DNA of 64,000 nt from the NCBI RefSeq assembly GCF_037126465.1, contig NC_088203.1, positions 87,296,668-87,360,667 of the forward strand, given 5' to 3'. Every line of letters begins with the position of its first letter. Within the stretch, counting starts at the first letter, position 1. The notes under the pieces are model-generated. The model was given only the letters and a program-made list of their open reading frames with translations. It had not been told where the DNA came from and did not search any database. Both the position numbers and the translations under genes were made by a program. Shown piece after piece: positions 52,735 through 63,582 of the stretch. Source of the stretch: Ornithodoros turicata (Eukaryota > Arthropoda > Arachnida > Ixodida > Argasidae).

Positions 52735-53470
52735 CGTGATACTTTCATAGTTGGAGCATTTTTAATGCATATTTTAAAACAGTGGCTGCTAAAAATGTGT
52801 CAGACACCGTTACAAAGGCTGCCGTCTGTATCAGGTGAATCATGATTTTTCCCAGAAGCCCAATAATGTATAACGCTGCATCACATATGCTATTTTGGAG
52901 CAATCTCTGCAGACATATTATGAAGATATTATCTGAGTGCCACAATAAACTATATGAACCACATTTCATGTTACATCATCTTCGACTACAACATGCCTAT
53001 TTGAATATTTGAGCAGCCCAAGATACAAAGCTTGGTTCCTCAAGGTCTACATCCTACTCGAACTGGGTGTGCACTTTGCACACAAAAGGAAAATTGAGAA
53101 TGAAAAAATGGCTAGGAAGCAAGCGAACTGGGGTTTTACATCATGCATGGAAGATTGAGATTTTCGATAGTCAACTTGTGTAGTGAGCACTTCTGGAGGA
53201 CTGAGAGCAGGAACCGAGGTCACACACAGGGTAACCTGCATAACAGTCTGATTTACTTCCACATAAAAATACTTGAGGTGCTTAAACAATACTATTTGGG
53301 TGCTATCAGACAGTAAGAGTTCAAACACTTACGACATATTGACTGAATGGGTGGACAAAAGGATGCGTCAGAACAGGATTGGATTTGTGTCTGTGGTGGA
53401 ATTGAGAGCCCAATGTAATTCTTACTAGGCGGAGCAGGGTGATGAGATGGTGCTTTGTGTCAGGGGTCAG
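52735..53470. other. unassigned DNA inside the TTAA element
   Basis: No recognisable motif. The minus-strand frames at 52745-52969 and 53047-53328 have no family features. Confidence 0.4.
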
Positions 53471-53472
53471 CA

Positions 53473-53630
53473 CAGTGGTTTATCCAGAATCCCAAGCATG
53501 GAGGAGTGTTGAAAAAAGTTCGAGGGGAGGGGGGGGGGGGTCATTATTATAGTTGCATCATTACCGACATGTGTCTACAGCTGAAATTGCAAGGGCACCC
53601 CCTGTAGGGGGTACTTCCACCTAGTATCTT
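53473..53630. mobile_element. hAT MITE fragment (7.1-kb family), inverted
   Basis: It begins CAGTGGTTTATCCAGAATCC, the right TIR of the 7103-7339 element in inverse, and shows the G run, ATTACCGACATGTGTCTACA and CACCCCCTGTAGGGGGT blocks. It is truncated after about 155 bp. Confidence 0.8.
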
Positions 53631-53634
53631 GGGT

Positions 53635-54600
53635 ATTTAAAGCATGTAGTAGCCACTATGGGAAAGGCTTTGCGTATCCTGTTCACCGCGCAGACTGGTA
53701 TAACGATTCTCTTGTTTTTTTCAAGTCTGTGCAACATCCATCTCACGAACTGTTGGTATGTAGTGTACTTATCTATTTCCTGTATGAGACACGCAAGCTT
53801 TGAACAAAGCTAAAGCTAGTAGGACGCCGAGTATTAATTCAGCTGCACTCTTTCTGAATATGTGACGAACAATAACGAAAAGTTCAGAAAAACTATTTTG
53901 TATTGAAACCAACCAGCATGATTGTGCACGAGATACGTACGCTTCTTACTTGTGAATATGAGCGCTAGGTTCGTGCTGCCCTCGAAGTTCTAAATATGCT
54001 ACTTTAAGAGCAGCTCCTTGCAACATAAGCACTCGACTTCTTTCGGCATTATTATGCAATTAACCACTCCGGCCCCTTTACACGGCGCCGTCAAACATGA
54101 AATTTACACAAACTGTTCATGTGCTTCATCGTGATCGATGCTGAAAGCTCATCTAACAGTCTGTCGTTGGAACTTCCTCTTCATGCTGAAGTCGATTCGC
54201 GGCTCAACATTTCAAAAGCAAGGCCTCCAAACTCTGCTGCACGTAGCAGGTGCCTCTCAGCTGCTGAAAGGTAGCTGAAAAGCTGACTTGTCGACTCCGC
54301 TGTGCTTCCGCGTCCATATTGAAAAAGTACCCAGCAATACGGAAGTTGCGGAAACCTCCCGAACTTCCGGTGTGGACTTTCCACCAATAAACGTCGCGGG
54401 CGTTTGACGTCATACACATGGGAAAACCACTGCATAATAGCTAGAGTTTTGCGCTGATCGCACGAGTTGAGGGCAGAAATCGAAACCGCTTTTCGGCTCC
54501 TTGTTTGGAATAGTTGGCGGCTCCGCAGAGACGAAACGTTTCACTTGTAACTTGAGGGCACCAAGTAGGTTCGTTATTCATACAAACAACGACGTTGACC
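53635..54600. other. unassigned DNA inside the TTAA element
   Basis: No motif recognised. The opposed and shifted frames at 54181-54435 are open for at most 84 codons. Confidence 0.4.
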
Positions 54601-55172
54601 AGGTTCTGGTCAGAGACCCTTTAAAGTTGCCCTGCATTTGACCTTTCGAGAAGAAGGGCGAGTTTGGGGCGCAATTATGCCGGGTTTGCACTAGCATGCC
54701 CATGCGACAAACCATTTTTTCACTGTTGTTGCGGACAACGGTCGCGATACCCGATTAAATTGTTCTACGAAGCATCTTCGTCAAATTTAATACAAGCATT
54801 TGTTCATCGGCACCTGTGGGGAAGCTGTCCTCCTTTGCGAATCTGGCTGTACGGCCGAACAGAAGATGCCTAAAAGAAGCAGTCTTCGAGAAATTTCTAA
54901 TATTAAAATCGCCATGATAATCTAACAAATAAATGCTATTGTTCCTCGCTAATTTGTTCTTATGATCATCGTTATTTTTGTAATTCCAGATGACGTCTTC
55001 CTCACAGTATTTATGGTATTAGTTACGGCATTTAAATATATTTACATTTTGCATTTAAATACTCATGTTGAAAACTATTTATGAAGAGTATTTAAATACC
55101 CCTTTCAACAAATTATTTTGTATTTATATTTAAATACTCAAAAATGTATTTATGCCCATCCCTGGCTGGAAC

Positions 55173-55600
55173 TGTTGAACTCAAGAACGGTCTCCTATAA
55201 ATGTCAGCTTCTTTTTTGCTTTCCACCGTACGGCACTCAGCCACCTGTCGCACTTTAATGCCTCATTAACCACCCCGAACACAACCACTACGTTTTTTTC
55301 CCCCGAGCCTTCGCTGGTGCCTCTACATAGATCATTAGAAAAACTGCAAGGCAGAACTTTGTCTGCTGACCTCGATCAAGTTCCTCCGCTACACGGATCA
55401 CGCTGTTGTGAATTACAATCGTACGCTATTTTTAGAATTTGGTGATCAGCCTGGTCAATACGTAATACGCGTCGAAATCCAGCTCTCTATGCTACTGCGT
55501 CGAAGCAAGACGAAGGGATAGCTTTGGTACTGGATACCTTCGGCAGGTGTCGTGGCGAGCGATATCCCAATGAACGATCAATATACAGCCCTCTGTTCCC
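55173..55600. other. unassigned DNA upstream of the long exon
   Basis: No repeats recognised between the hAT target site and the G+C-rich 5' region. It could contain distal promoter elements of the gene. Confidence 0.4.
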
Positions 55601-55831
55601 CCTGAAGTAGTGGGTCACTCCCGCGGAGCGCCCGCGCGTGCGCCCAAATCTTCAGCGTCGAGCTCGCGCAGTCGCCGTTACGCTAGCGCGCAAGCGCATT
55701 CAAAGACACATTTTAGTGTTTCTCGACTAGCCAGGCGAGACCTCCGAGCGGCGATGCGCTTGCTATCTTGGACGGACGACGTGCCCCCGTGAGGGCGTAC
55801 GCGGCCGGGGGACTCAGGCCCCGGTCATGCC
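55601..55831 (+). promoter_or_regulatory. CpG-rich 5' UTR / promoter-proximal region of the long exon
   Basis: G+C rises and CpG is frequent (CGCGGAGCGCCCGCGCGTGC near 55621). In the reading frame of the downstream CDS a TGA lies at 55790-55792, so translation cannot start farther upstream in this exon. An out-of-frame ATG at 55827 (context GTCATGC, weak) overlaps the main start and could reduce initiation by scanning. The transcription start is not determined. Confidence 0.5.
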
Positions 55832-58309
55832 ATGGACGGTCTTCGTAAGAACCCTTCGCAGCCGGCGGCGGACTATTACAATGTTCTTAGCGGGAGGATC
55901 GAAGAAGCCGTCGATGCCTTCATGGAAAGGCTTGGCGGCCGGCTCAGCGAGCTGGAAGTTGAGTTACGATACGCTTGGCGGGCGGTCGACCTCTTGTCCC
56001 AAGAGTACGTCAAGATGTGGGAGAAGTTGGAACGCCTGGAGATTCTGCTGTATGAACAGCAGGCGGTCATCGCGCAGCTCCTTGCGGTCATCCACGGTGA
56101 GGGCGATGCGGCAGCCGCGTATGGCCCACATGAAGCCGTCCTGAGACTAGAACGGCGGATTGAGGAGGAGTTGGAATGTGGTCCCTTGCGTCCTACACGT
56201 CTCGAAAGTGTGCCAGAGGTTGTGTCTAGTCAGGAAGAAGGTACTGAGTGTTCATCATCGTGTGACAATGAAGAAGAAAGCCGTTCCGAATCGGATGGCG
56301 CCGCTAACATCTTCACGGCGTCCGACTACAGGAGGTACAGGGGGAATAGTGGGTCTTGCGTTACGGAGAGTGACTTTCATGAGTTGGGCAGGCTTTCCGA
56401 AGACCTGCAGAGAACGTGCGGTGCAGAAGGAGAAGGACGGTACGTTCGCTTTGCATCTGGTAGGATGGTGGAACGTATTGAAGAATCTGTGGAAGAAGAA
56501 AAAAGTGAAAGTTCCAGTTGCCAGGGTGAAGTTCCAATGGCTACTCCACCACCTCCGGCAACGGAGGAATGTCGTGATGATCAGGGTTATAAGAGACTGT
56601 GCGTCGACTCCGCTCCTAGTGGAGCCCGACAGAAAAAGCCGTCTAGTAGTGCGGCGAGAAGAGCACGACAGCTGGCTAGGTTACGCGAAGCGAGCGAAGA
56701 GCTCGCTCTAGCCGTCCAGAAGAACTTGATATCCGCATCTGTCGCTAATGGGACAGCCACAGCGTCGGAGTCTTACGGCGACAGACGGGAGAATGAATCT
56801 CGAGAGATTGGCATGGCAGTAGGAGCTTTCATTTCAGATACTTCCAGCGAAGCGTCGTCCGCTATTGCTGCGGCGCAGTTGGCGGTCATCGAGGCTGAAG
56901 TTCATGAACGCTCGCCTGTGGAACCTGTGCTCACGGACTGGGGAGGGGACCAAATGGAAAGAATGGACGATGTGCCGCCGGAACCGCCGAAAGAGGAGAG
57001 GCGGTCGACGATGGCCGTGTCGTTTAGTCCGAGGAAAAGTGGGCGAGCCGCGAGGGAGAGACGGCACACGACGTCCGTCGTTCCTATGCCAGGTTCTTCA
57101 TCCGAGGCGCTTCCGGATGTGTGTCCTAAGCGAACACTCAGTGACGCCACGATGGCTGGCGAGCCATCGTCCTCAAATAAGAAGGAGGCTGGCCTCTCGT
57201 CTGAAGTAGGTTCTATCTTTTCTTCTCTTGGATCAAAAATATCCAGCGGGTATAGCCGTGTTATGGGAGCCACTTTATTGAGGAGAGATTCCAAAGACAA
57301 AGCACAACAGAGAAAAGCGAGGAGACTATCTCTACGTTCACAGAGCGCACAAAGTGATGTAGACCTACACCACGACACTGAACAAAACAGACAGCCTTTA
57401 GTAGGGCAGATGTCTCTGCCAGAAATCAACCTCACACCACCCATTACGCCATCGCCGAAGCGATTTCATCGTACAACAGCAGATTATACCGGATTTCAGC
57501 AAAGCAGACCAGAACATCCTCCACCCGAACGACCCCCTTGCAGAACAACAACCGAAAGGCAGTCGTCATTCGAAGACGGCAGCCAGGTGACCACAGAATC
57601 CCGGGGATCCCGGGACGAGAGCGTCCAGGAAAGTGACATGACTGAGGAAAGCCTCACCAATACCCCACCCAAAGTTCAGGAAGAATGCTTGGCGTTCATG
57701 TTCCCCACCATCGGCGAACTGCGTCGATCCAGCAGCGGACAACCTCCTTTCCCTTCCGAAAGTTCAGACGGCGCACGCAGGGACACTAACAACGAAGCAC
57801 AGGTCAGCGACACGGAGTCCGACGTCTTCGCCGACGCACAACAAGACGTGCGACGACACCACGAGAGTCGAAGACAGTCGTCGTCCTTGGGTGAAGAGTC
57901 GTTTGGGTCGGTGTCTAGTTTGAGCGTGGCAGATTCGGAAGGGTCTCCCCCCGTCGCGACGCCCCCGGTGCGTCAGAGGGGACCGTCGGAGAGTAGTGTC
58001 GACGATCGCCGGTCGGATACTGCGAGTGCTGTGGGTGATGATGGTGTCTGTGCAGACGGGAGTAGCGTTGGTGCGGGCGAGGTGGAAAGCGCGCAGGAGG
58101 GTGTGGCGAGTGTCGAAGTGTCAGAAGTCAAGGAAAGTAACGAAGGTGCTGCAGAAAGTCAACAGGAGCCGAGTCAAGAAGCCCAAGGGCCGCCACAGCC
58201 GGTGGCTCGCGTCAAAGGAGATCTCAAAGGTCTTCTGGGTCGAATGGCATCTCAACAAAGCCAGGATATGGGCGAAGGCGGCGTTAAGAGCAAATGGATC
58301 GCCTTAGTG
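55832..58309 (+). CDS. uncharacterised coiled-coil/disordered protein, N-terminal exon (826 codons, 3' partial)
   Basis: This is the only long, compositionally coherent coding frame in the window. ATG at 55832 has a strong context (GCCATGG) and an in-frame stop upstream at 55790. Residues about 20-90 look helical and coiled-coil (AVDAFMERLGGRLSELEVEL, then YVKMWEKLERLEILLYEQQ), with a further charged helix at 101-115. From about 125 the chain is mostly disordered: acidic Ser-rich (SSSCDNEEESRSESDGA), Lys/Arg patches, a helical stretch near 276-300 (ARQLARLREASEELALAVQK), a possible amphipathic segment near 462-485 (VGSIFSSLGSKISSGYSRVM), a Pro-rich part (TPPITPSPK) and many Ser/Thr-Pro and RRxS sites. 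Near 796-806 GDLKGLLGRMA is a short conserved-looking motif. No enzyme motif, signal peptide or membrane span. The frame continues 12 more codons to a stop at 58346, but GTATGT at 58310 gives a phase-0 splice donor, so it is most likely the first coding exon of a cytoplasmic scaffold-type protein. I do not recognise the family. Confidence 0.8.
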
Positions 58310-58315
58310 GTATGT
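58310..58315 (+). other. putative 5' splice donor (phase 0)
   Basis: GTG|GTATGT follows codon 826 of the long exon. GTATGT is a good donor hexamer; phase 0 is set by the frame. No polyadenylation signal lies near the alternative stop at 58346, which favours splicing over termination. Confidence 0.6.
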
Positions 58316-59680
58316 GGTCCTCTCTGGTTTCGCAACATTTCTGAGTGATTTTTGAGTACAATACTTCTTGAACCCGTGCGGCACATTGCTCGATATTATG
58401 TTGTCACAGGGGATGTCCGTTGACTTGTTTGCCTTGCTACAGCTGCGTTAACGGATATCTAGTATACCGGCCATGGTGAGGGATACTTTGGTGAACGTCC
58501 AGCTTGCAGTGACCGCGGACGCACGGATTCGGCGAGTTTTAGAAAAGAGTACCCGGGAGTCTTCGCTGCCCCAGAGAAATGAGGAGTCGTCTCTGCGCAA
58601 AACACAGTTTGACAACCGTGCGTGCGCAGTGACGGCCCCATATTTCTTAGGGGCACATGGGTGCCCCCACTCTGAAACTATTCAGTATCTCGCGCATCGC
58701 TCAATCAGCATTGCATATTTTTCGCGGGGAAAGAACCGTGTTCCGCCACGCATCATTGAATCTTCAGGGTGAACAACTTGCGTACATATGTAGAAAACGA
58801 GTAGCCAGACACGAATACCGCTTCACCGTGAACGACGCTGTGAAAGGGCGGAATGGGAACTGTAGAGGTGCACGCTAATAACAGTACATACCATCGAAGG
58901 AGTTGAAGTTCCGCTGTTTACAGTTTAACCCATTCTGCGCTCTTCGCACCAAGCACAAACCTACGAAAGGATCTCGGTTTCTATTCTGCACTCGTCGTAC
59001 CTATAGCCTTGGCCGCCGCATATGTTGCCGGGGTTATTGAAGAAGTGCGTTCCGGTGTGCAGCAGTTGAAGCGGACAGTTTACCGCTCATCGATGCCGAA
59101 CCCACGCGATCATCATTTCATTCATATTGGAGAGTAGAGTGCATCCAGAATGGACGTGATCGATCGATGGAGTGCGATGGGTTTTTACTGTAAGGCTTAA
59201 AAACAGCCGAAGTATAAAACGGCGTCCATGAAAGGGGTAGTCGAAATAAAATGTAAAACGAACATCTAAGAAGAGCAGTGTCTGTGCGAAGTATATACCA
59301 GCAGCTTCGGACCTGAAGCTTCTGCTTTTCAATCCTCTTTCACGGGAACGCTGGATTTTCCAGTTTTCGCGACGTTGACTTTATTGACAAGTTTTCCTGC
59401 AGGGACTGCTATTACTAGGAATGGCTAAGGTCGTGGTAATGCGTGCTTTCTCGTGTATGTTTTTTTTTTTTTTCACATTTTGTAAATGGAGTGCGATTAC
59501 AGTAAACAAAATACGCTATGCGAGTAGGTCAACTGTCTGCGCATCTACACAGTTTCTGTCTATCCTCGCGTGCCTGTGGGGAGCAATCTCATTGGTCCGT
59601 CTCCCACGTAAGGAGATAACGGCCCGCGACATAGCAGCCAAGTCTCGGTTTTCCTTCAACCACGAAGTACGTTTGCAACT
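58316..59680. other. presumed first intron, unassigned
   Basis: Contains a short GGGGCACATGGGTGCCCC palindrome near 58650 and a T run at 59460-59473. I found no exon with a convincing acceptor here. Confidence 0.4.
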
Positions 59681-59687
59681 TTTAAAA

Positions 59688-59922
59688 ATAAGCTTCACCA
59701 CATAGCACGCTCTTAGTCCATAATCATCACGAGTGACATCGTTCCCTCCCATGATTTGCTGAAAACGGGTGGCGTACAACGTTTTTGCGGCATTATGCAG
59801 TTCATAATTTCTACAAAGATGGCGTACACCCCTCCTCGTTTTCATCAAATCAAGGGGGAGAATGTTGTCATTCAGGATAATGGTTGTGTAGGAGCTTGCG
59901 TTGAAGCTCTGTTTTTAGAGGG
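59688..59922. mobile_element. CACTCT family A MITE, diverged copy
   Basis: Left words TTAAAAATAAGCTTCACCAC and ATAGCACGCTCTTAG, central ATGATTTGCTGAAAACGGG and its inverted CTCGTTTTCATCAAATCA, and right end GAAGCTCTGTTTTTAGAG. It is more degraded than the 46.5-kb copy. Confidence 0.7.
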
Positions 59923-59929
59923 AAATACG

Positions 59930-60235
59930 AACTTTGCTTGACTTGGCTTGTCCCCACGGTCGTGACGCGGATTATAAGAACGACAACACAAAGGAACGGC
60001 ATTCCAAAGCCTGCTGCACCGTATAATGGATATTCTTCCATTTCCATCCTTCCTCCTCACCTATCTTCTCGCGCTGCAATTATACTATTTACCCACTTAC
60101 TCCATCTCCACTACACGTAAATCACGGGCGTGTACTCTCTCGTAACCACGTGATATTCATGTTATCCTAGGCCAGTACGAAGAACGAACGACCTTGCATA
60201 ACTTGGCCCGCGGCGCTCGTTTTTAGTTTCAGAAA
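59930..60235. other. unassigned intronic DNA
   Basis: No feature recognised between the MITE and the tRNA-like sequence. Confidence 0.35.
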
Positions 60236-60241
60236 AGCGAA

Positions 60242-60323
60242 TTAGAAGAGCGTTGTTTCGATCCACGTTCCCCCGGGGTTCGGTATGGTCCTCTCGACAC
60301 GATTCCACTGCGCCTTCTCTGCT
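60242..60323 (-). tRNA. initiator-Met-tRNA-like sequence (pseudogene or tRNA-derived repeat)
   Basis: On the minus strand it starts AGCAGAG and ends CTCTTCTA, acceptor halves that pair at 6 of 7. The A box is GGCGCAGTGGAATCGTG. The T arm CGTGG-ATCGAAA-CAACG carries the AUCGAAA loop that marks eukaryotic initiator tRNA. The anticodon region (GGACCATACCG) retains CCATA but is expanded, making 82 nt. It shares head and upstream flank words (GAGCTGCT, TGCGT) with 4461-4532. Confidence 0.55.
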
Positions 60324-60588
60324 GATCGACGATGTCGTTGAAAACTGCTAAAGTATCGTACGCACAGAGCAGCTCATTCAAATCTTACCACTACATAATG
60401 AAGAAAGAATGCTCACCACCGACAAAAGAAAAAAAAAAAGTGACAAAAAAAAAGTGATCTTCGTGTGACTCAATTCTTGGATGACAAATATTGAGAACGA
60501 AAGTTACCCTTAAAATTCCTAACGACTTTAAAAAAAAAAAAAATGGTTGCATTACATATCTCTGTGTTGGCGCGTTGCTCTGATATGA

Positions 60589-60895
60589 GGAGGAGGAGGA
60601 GTGTCGTTGGGAGGAACCCGAGAGGTCTGCCTGGCTGATTAGGCGGCATGTTTCTCGGGAAGGGAAGGGTGGTGGAGAGGAAAGGGTGAAGTGGAAGACC
60701 GAGCGGAATCCGCTCGGGGGGAGGATAGCTGCGTCCATGGGCCGACTTCAGGGGAACTGTGCCGGCATACGCCTATTACACATCTGAGGGAAACCCAGGA
60801 AAAACCCCAGACGGCACAGCCGCCCCGCAGATTCGAACCGCGGACCTCCCAGTCTCCAAGCGCACGCGTTACCGCTGCGCCACCGGAGCTGGTAT
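60589..60895 (-). mobile_element. tRNA-derived SINE with a distinct tail (type C), minus strand
   Basis: From the right: A box TCCGGTGGCGCAGCGGTAAC, B box CGGTTCGAATCTGCGG, and the shared body (GGGGTTTTTCCTGGGTTTCC, AGTTCCCCTGAAGTCGGCCC). Then comes a different tail with the short palindrome CCGAGCGGATTCCGCTCGG, ending in (CCT)n, seen on the plus strand as GGAGGAGGAGGAG at 60589. Both Pol III boxes look intact. Confidence 0.8.
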
Positions 60896-60899
60896 GCTT

Positions 60900-62140
60900 G
60901 TGCCCGCGCCCGCGTCTTGTGATACAGCGAAGGAGTTAGAGAAATCCGTGCGGACCGGGTGCTGAAACAGAAGCCCTCGGGTTACTGTGACAGTGCAATT
61001 TCTCCCAGACTCATCCCTTCTTGTTTTGATCAAGCTGCGCGACGTGTCGAGACAAGCGCTTCCTCGTGTAACGCAGTATGTAGTCATCCCCGCACAAATG
61101 TCTTCATTCCCAGCTACAAAGTCTCGTGAGACAGTTTTCCTCCCGCGCTCTTAATGGCGACGCCTCCCTAGCGTCCCTTTTTTGCAGCTTTTCCTTTCGT
61201 TTTTCTCTGTCATGTCCTGGCGTGAGCATTTTCGCCAACCATTTCGCGCGACATTATGCATTTGCATGTACGCTCGATTAACTTCCGGGGCATTTGCAAA
61301 GAACGCCGTTAACACTCGACGCGGAAAGAAAGAATGAAAAAAAAAAAGCGTGTCTCTCCAGAGGGAGACAGCTGCGAATGAAAGAAAGCAAAGAGCAGTA
61401 GTAATAATAATACCAAAAATGTGACGTCAATTACCACGTGTCTAAAAGCAACGTCATGGCTTGTACTGGACCGCGTCTTCGACATCTGTACGGGCAGATT
61501 TATCGTCGTCGGTACTTCCGTCTCGGCCACCCCCGGGTAACGACAATGTTCCATCGCCTGTAATCGCCATCCCCCCATAGTGTCTAGCCGGAAGGGGAAG
61601 TCAATCAATAATTTAGTTGGTGTCCCCACGGACCCGATGCGCATTACTTACCGCAAGCTGAGGGAAAAGGGTCGATAGAGCAAACATGTGACACAGATAA
61701 TTCGAAATGGGTCAGTCTGGTCGGTTGCTTTCGCTATCAGAACTGGATTAATTGGCACGAAAGCCGCTCAGAATCCGCCTGCCCCATTCGCAAAGGGGCG
61801 GGTTCAACAGGCCAAATGCTTGTTTCCTTTCATGTTTCCGCTATTCGTTAAACTCGACGACGTGGTTTAAGGAGGGACCTTTCGACGGTTTTGATACCCT
61901 TATTGCAACGTCGCCGCAGGTTCAGCCACTTGCCCACTTCGTATAGGAAGCTATGCCCCGAAGGTCTGCAAAAAATAAATAAATAAAGAAGCAAAAAATA
62001 CCGCATAGCAGCGACGCATTGGGATGGTGGAGTCGTCACACTAAGTGGTAAAGCGCCGAATTTCCTTGATGCTCTTGTTTCTTGGCGAACATCTTTTAGT
62101 AACACGTTCTTAGGGTGATGCTGCCCACCATGCATGACTG
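60900..62140. other. unassigned intronic DNA
   Basis: A-rich runs near 61335-61347 and 61970-61985. No coding exon or element end recognised. Confidence 0.4.
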
Positions 62141-62145
62141 TTTAA

Positions 62146-62173
62146 CACACACCCACACACACACACACACACA
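62146..62173. repeat. (CA)n microsatellite
   Basis: About thirteen CA units with one CCA break. Confidence 0.9.
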
Positions 62174-62179
62174 AAACAT

Positions 62180-62620
62180 ACTTCAGTATTACGGGAAAGA
62201 GGCTGTTTGCAAGTAATGAGCTGTGGGTGTTTCCCAATCGATGTCTTACTTGCTGCCAGTGCGGATGCTTCTGAACTCCGGTGTCGTCCACCTGCTGAAC
62301 GACGCCTGAAGACATTTTCCCTGATGGTGTTCACTCTTGAGTGTGGTGACGTGTTTCTTATATAGGTTACGTTATCTGATAGTATGCCCGTAGGTTAATA
62401 GTGTACTGCCCTTGGTCATTACATCGAATAGCCTCAACACCACGGCACTTTTTTTTTTGCTTTGGACGTGCATGCTCAAATGTACGCAGTGTCCCAGGGA
62501 GACGAGTTCTGCGGTACAAGGCGAGGATCATGTTGTGGGTGTCAGTGGTAACTGTAGCGGAGCAAGAGGCCAGCGCCTCCAGATCCACTTTACTGTCGGT
62601 CAAGATCGTCCAAGTGTCGG
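62180..62620 (-). mobile_element. LINE RNase H fragment, minus strand
   Basis: Near 62603 downward the minus strand reads TDSKVDLEALASCSATVTTD then THNMILALYRRTRLPGTLRT, matching the TDSKxALxAL...I...L...H segment of LINE RNase H. The catalytic Asp is in TDSK. Farther down, 62330-62200, a frame with GRHRSSEASALAA may be the remnant of the GNExADxLA part. Flanking reverse transcriptase is absent. Confidence 0.5.
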
Positions 62621-62689
62621 GTTAGGATCAGAATATCTTTCTCTTAACATCTATCATTCGTGACATATTCCATGCTAATGCCGCCGAAG

Positions 62690-62950
62690 TATACATATGC
62701 TTCCCTCTGGTCCTTGAAACCCTTGAATACCCTGGAATTTCAAAATGCCATTTTCAAGGTCTCGATAACCCTGGATTTTTCCCACAGTCCTTGAAAACCC
62801 TTGATTTTGCATCTTTTTCTTATTCTCATGGAGCTGCTAGTTCAAATTCCGCTTTTTCCAGAGTCAGAACTATAAGGGCGGCTTGAATTCTGAATTTGAC
62901 CTCTTGAAACCCTTGAATTTTTTTTTTCTAGAATTCAATGGGAATGTGTA
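62690..62950. repeat. CCTTGAAACCCTTGAAT-word repeat element
   Basis: Words of the type CCTTGAAA(A)CCCTTGAA recur at about 62712, 62795 and 62910, with TTCAAGGTCTCGATAACCC in between. The composition resembles a short interspersed DNA-transposon-derived repeat. Ends not defined. Confidence 0.45.
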
Positions 62951-62954
62951 TACA

Positions 62955-63575
62955 GCTTTACACGTCGGAGGAAGTTACATTTAAGCAACTAGCGGAGGTG
63001 CAACCACTCGAACCACCCATTCAGAAGGAATATGCCAGCTGTCCTCGGACAACAATCGGGCTCAGTCTTTAAAATTATGCTGTGTGTGTCCTTTGAACAC
63101 AGTTGACAACACCTTACATGTAAGTCTACCCTCAGTTTACAACACTACAGCGCACGGTGTTACGCTGTAGCAGCTGCTATCTCCGTCTTACGCACACGTG
63201 ATCGTCACGCTCGGCTGCGCGGCCTGCTTTATATCGTAGTCTATTACGTTCCATGTGTCAATGGAGACAGCTGCCATACTATCGTTTAAAGTACCTCCTC
63301 AGGAGACGGATCGATGACACTTGTCAACGCTCACAAATATTTTCGGAAAGCTGTCGTGCCCTTATACTCGAGAAGTGTGTGCAACGCAAAACAGAGACCG
63401 TCTCCGTATCTTTCGCTGGCCCACGTGGATAACCGCGTTTTCAGCACCGAAAAAGTTATTGGGCTCTGGATTGTGGGTCACCAAACTGGCCAATATACGC
63501 AGTTGTGCAGTTTTTGAAATCGTGCGACCTTCTGTTGCCCTCTGAAGTCTTTGTGTTACTCGGCAAACTGTCCTG
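62955..63575. other. unassigned intronic DNA
   Basis: Overlapping frames at 63314-63664 are mutual shadows without known motifs. Confidence 0.4.
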
Positions 63576-63582
63576 AGGACTG

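Larger units (their letters stand above)
49425..54620. mobile_element. TTAA-flanked (piggyBac-like) element, 5.2 kb
   Basis: AGGGTCTCTGACCAGAAGCT at 49425 and its inverted partner ending at 54620 (AGGGTCTCTGACCAGAACCT) are flanked by TTAA at 49421-49424 and 54621-54624. TTAA duplication suggests a piggyBac-type element. No DDD transposase was recognised; the inside holds LINE, SINE and hAT-MITE fragments. It may be a large non-autonomous element or a compound one. Confidence 0.65.
49252..55164. mobile_element. hAT-type element with perfect 8-bp duplication, carrying a nested 5.2-kb element
   Basis: The left end CAGGGTTGGGCAGTATTTAA and the inverted right end CAGGGATGGGCATAAATAC match in their first 12 positions with one change. 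Both subterminal regions are full of TATTTAAATAC words (49261-49405 and 55015-55155). GCTGGAAC flanks the whole at 49244-49251 and 55165-55172. The element's own DNA is 49252-49424 and 54625-55164, about 0.7 kb, so it was a MITE before the inner insertion. A non-canonical alternative is that the two ends come from separate elements, but the perfect duplication argues against it. Confidence 0.85.

Noticed and set aside
56160..56711. 183-codon frame inside the long exon in a second frame
   Set aside because: A shadow frame; the main 838-codon frame has the strong start and biased composition, and the shadow has no recognisable features.
58473..58772. Second coding exon of the 55.8-kb gene
   Set aside because: It is an ATG-initiated open frame just after the donor, with no convincing acceptor and composition unlike the first exon.
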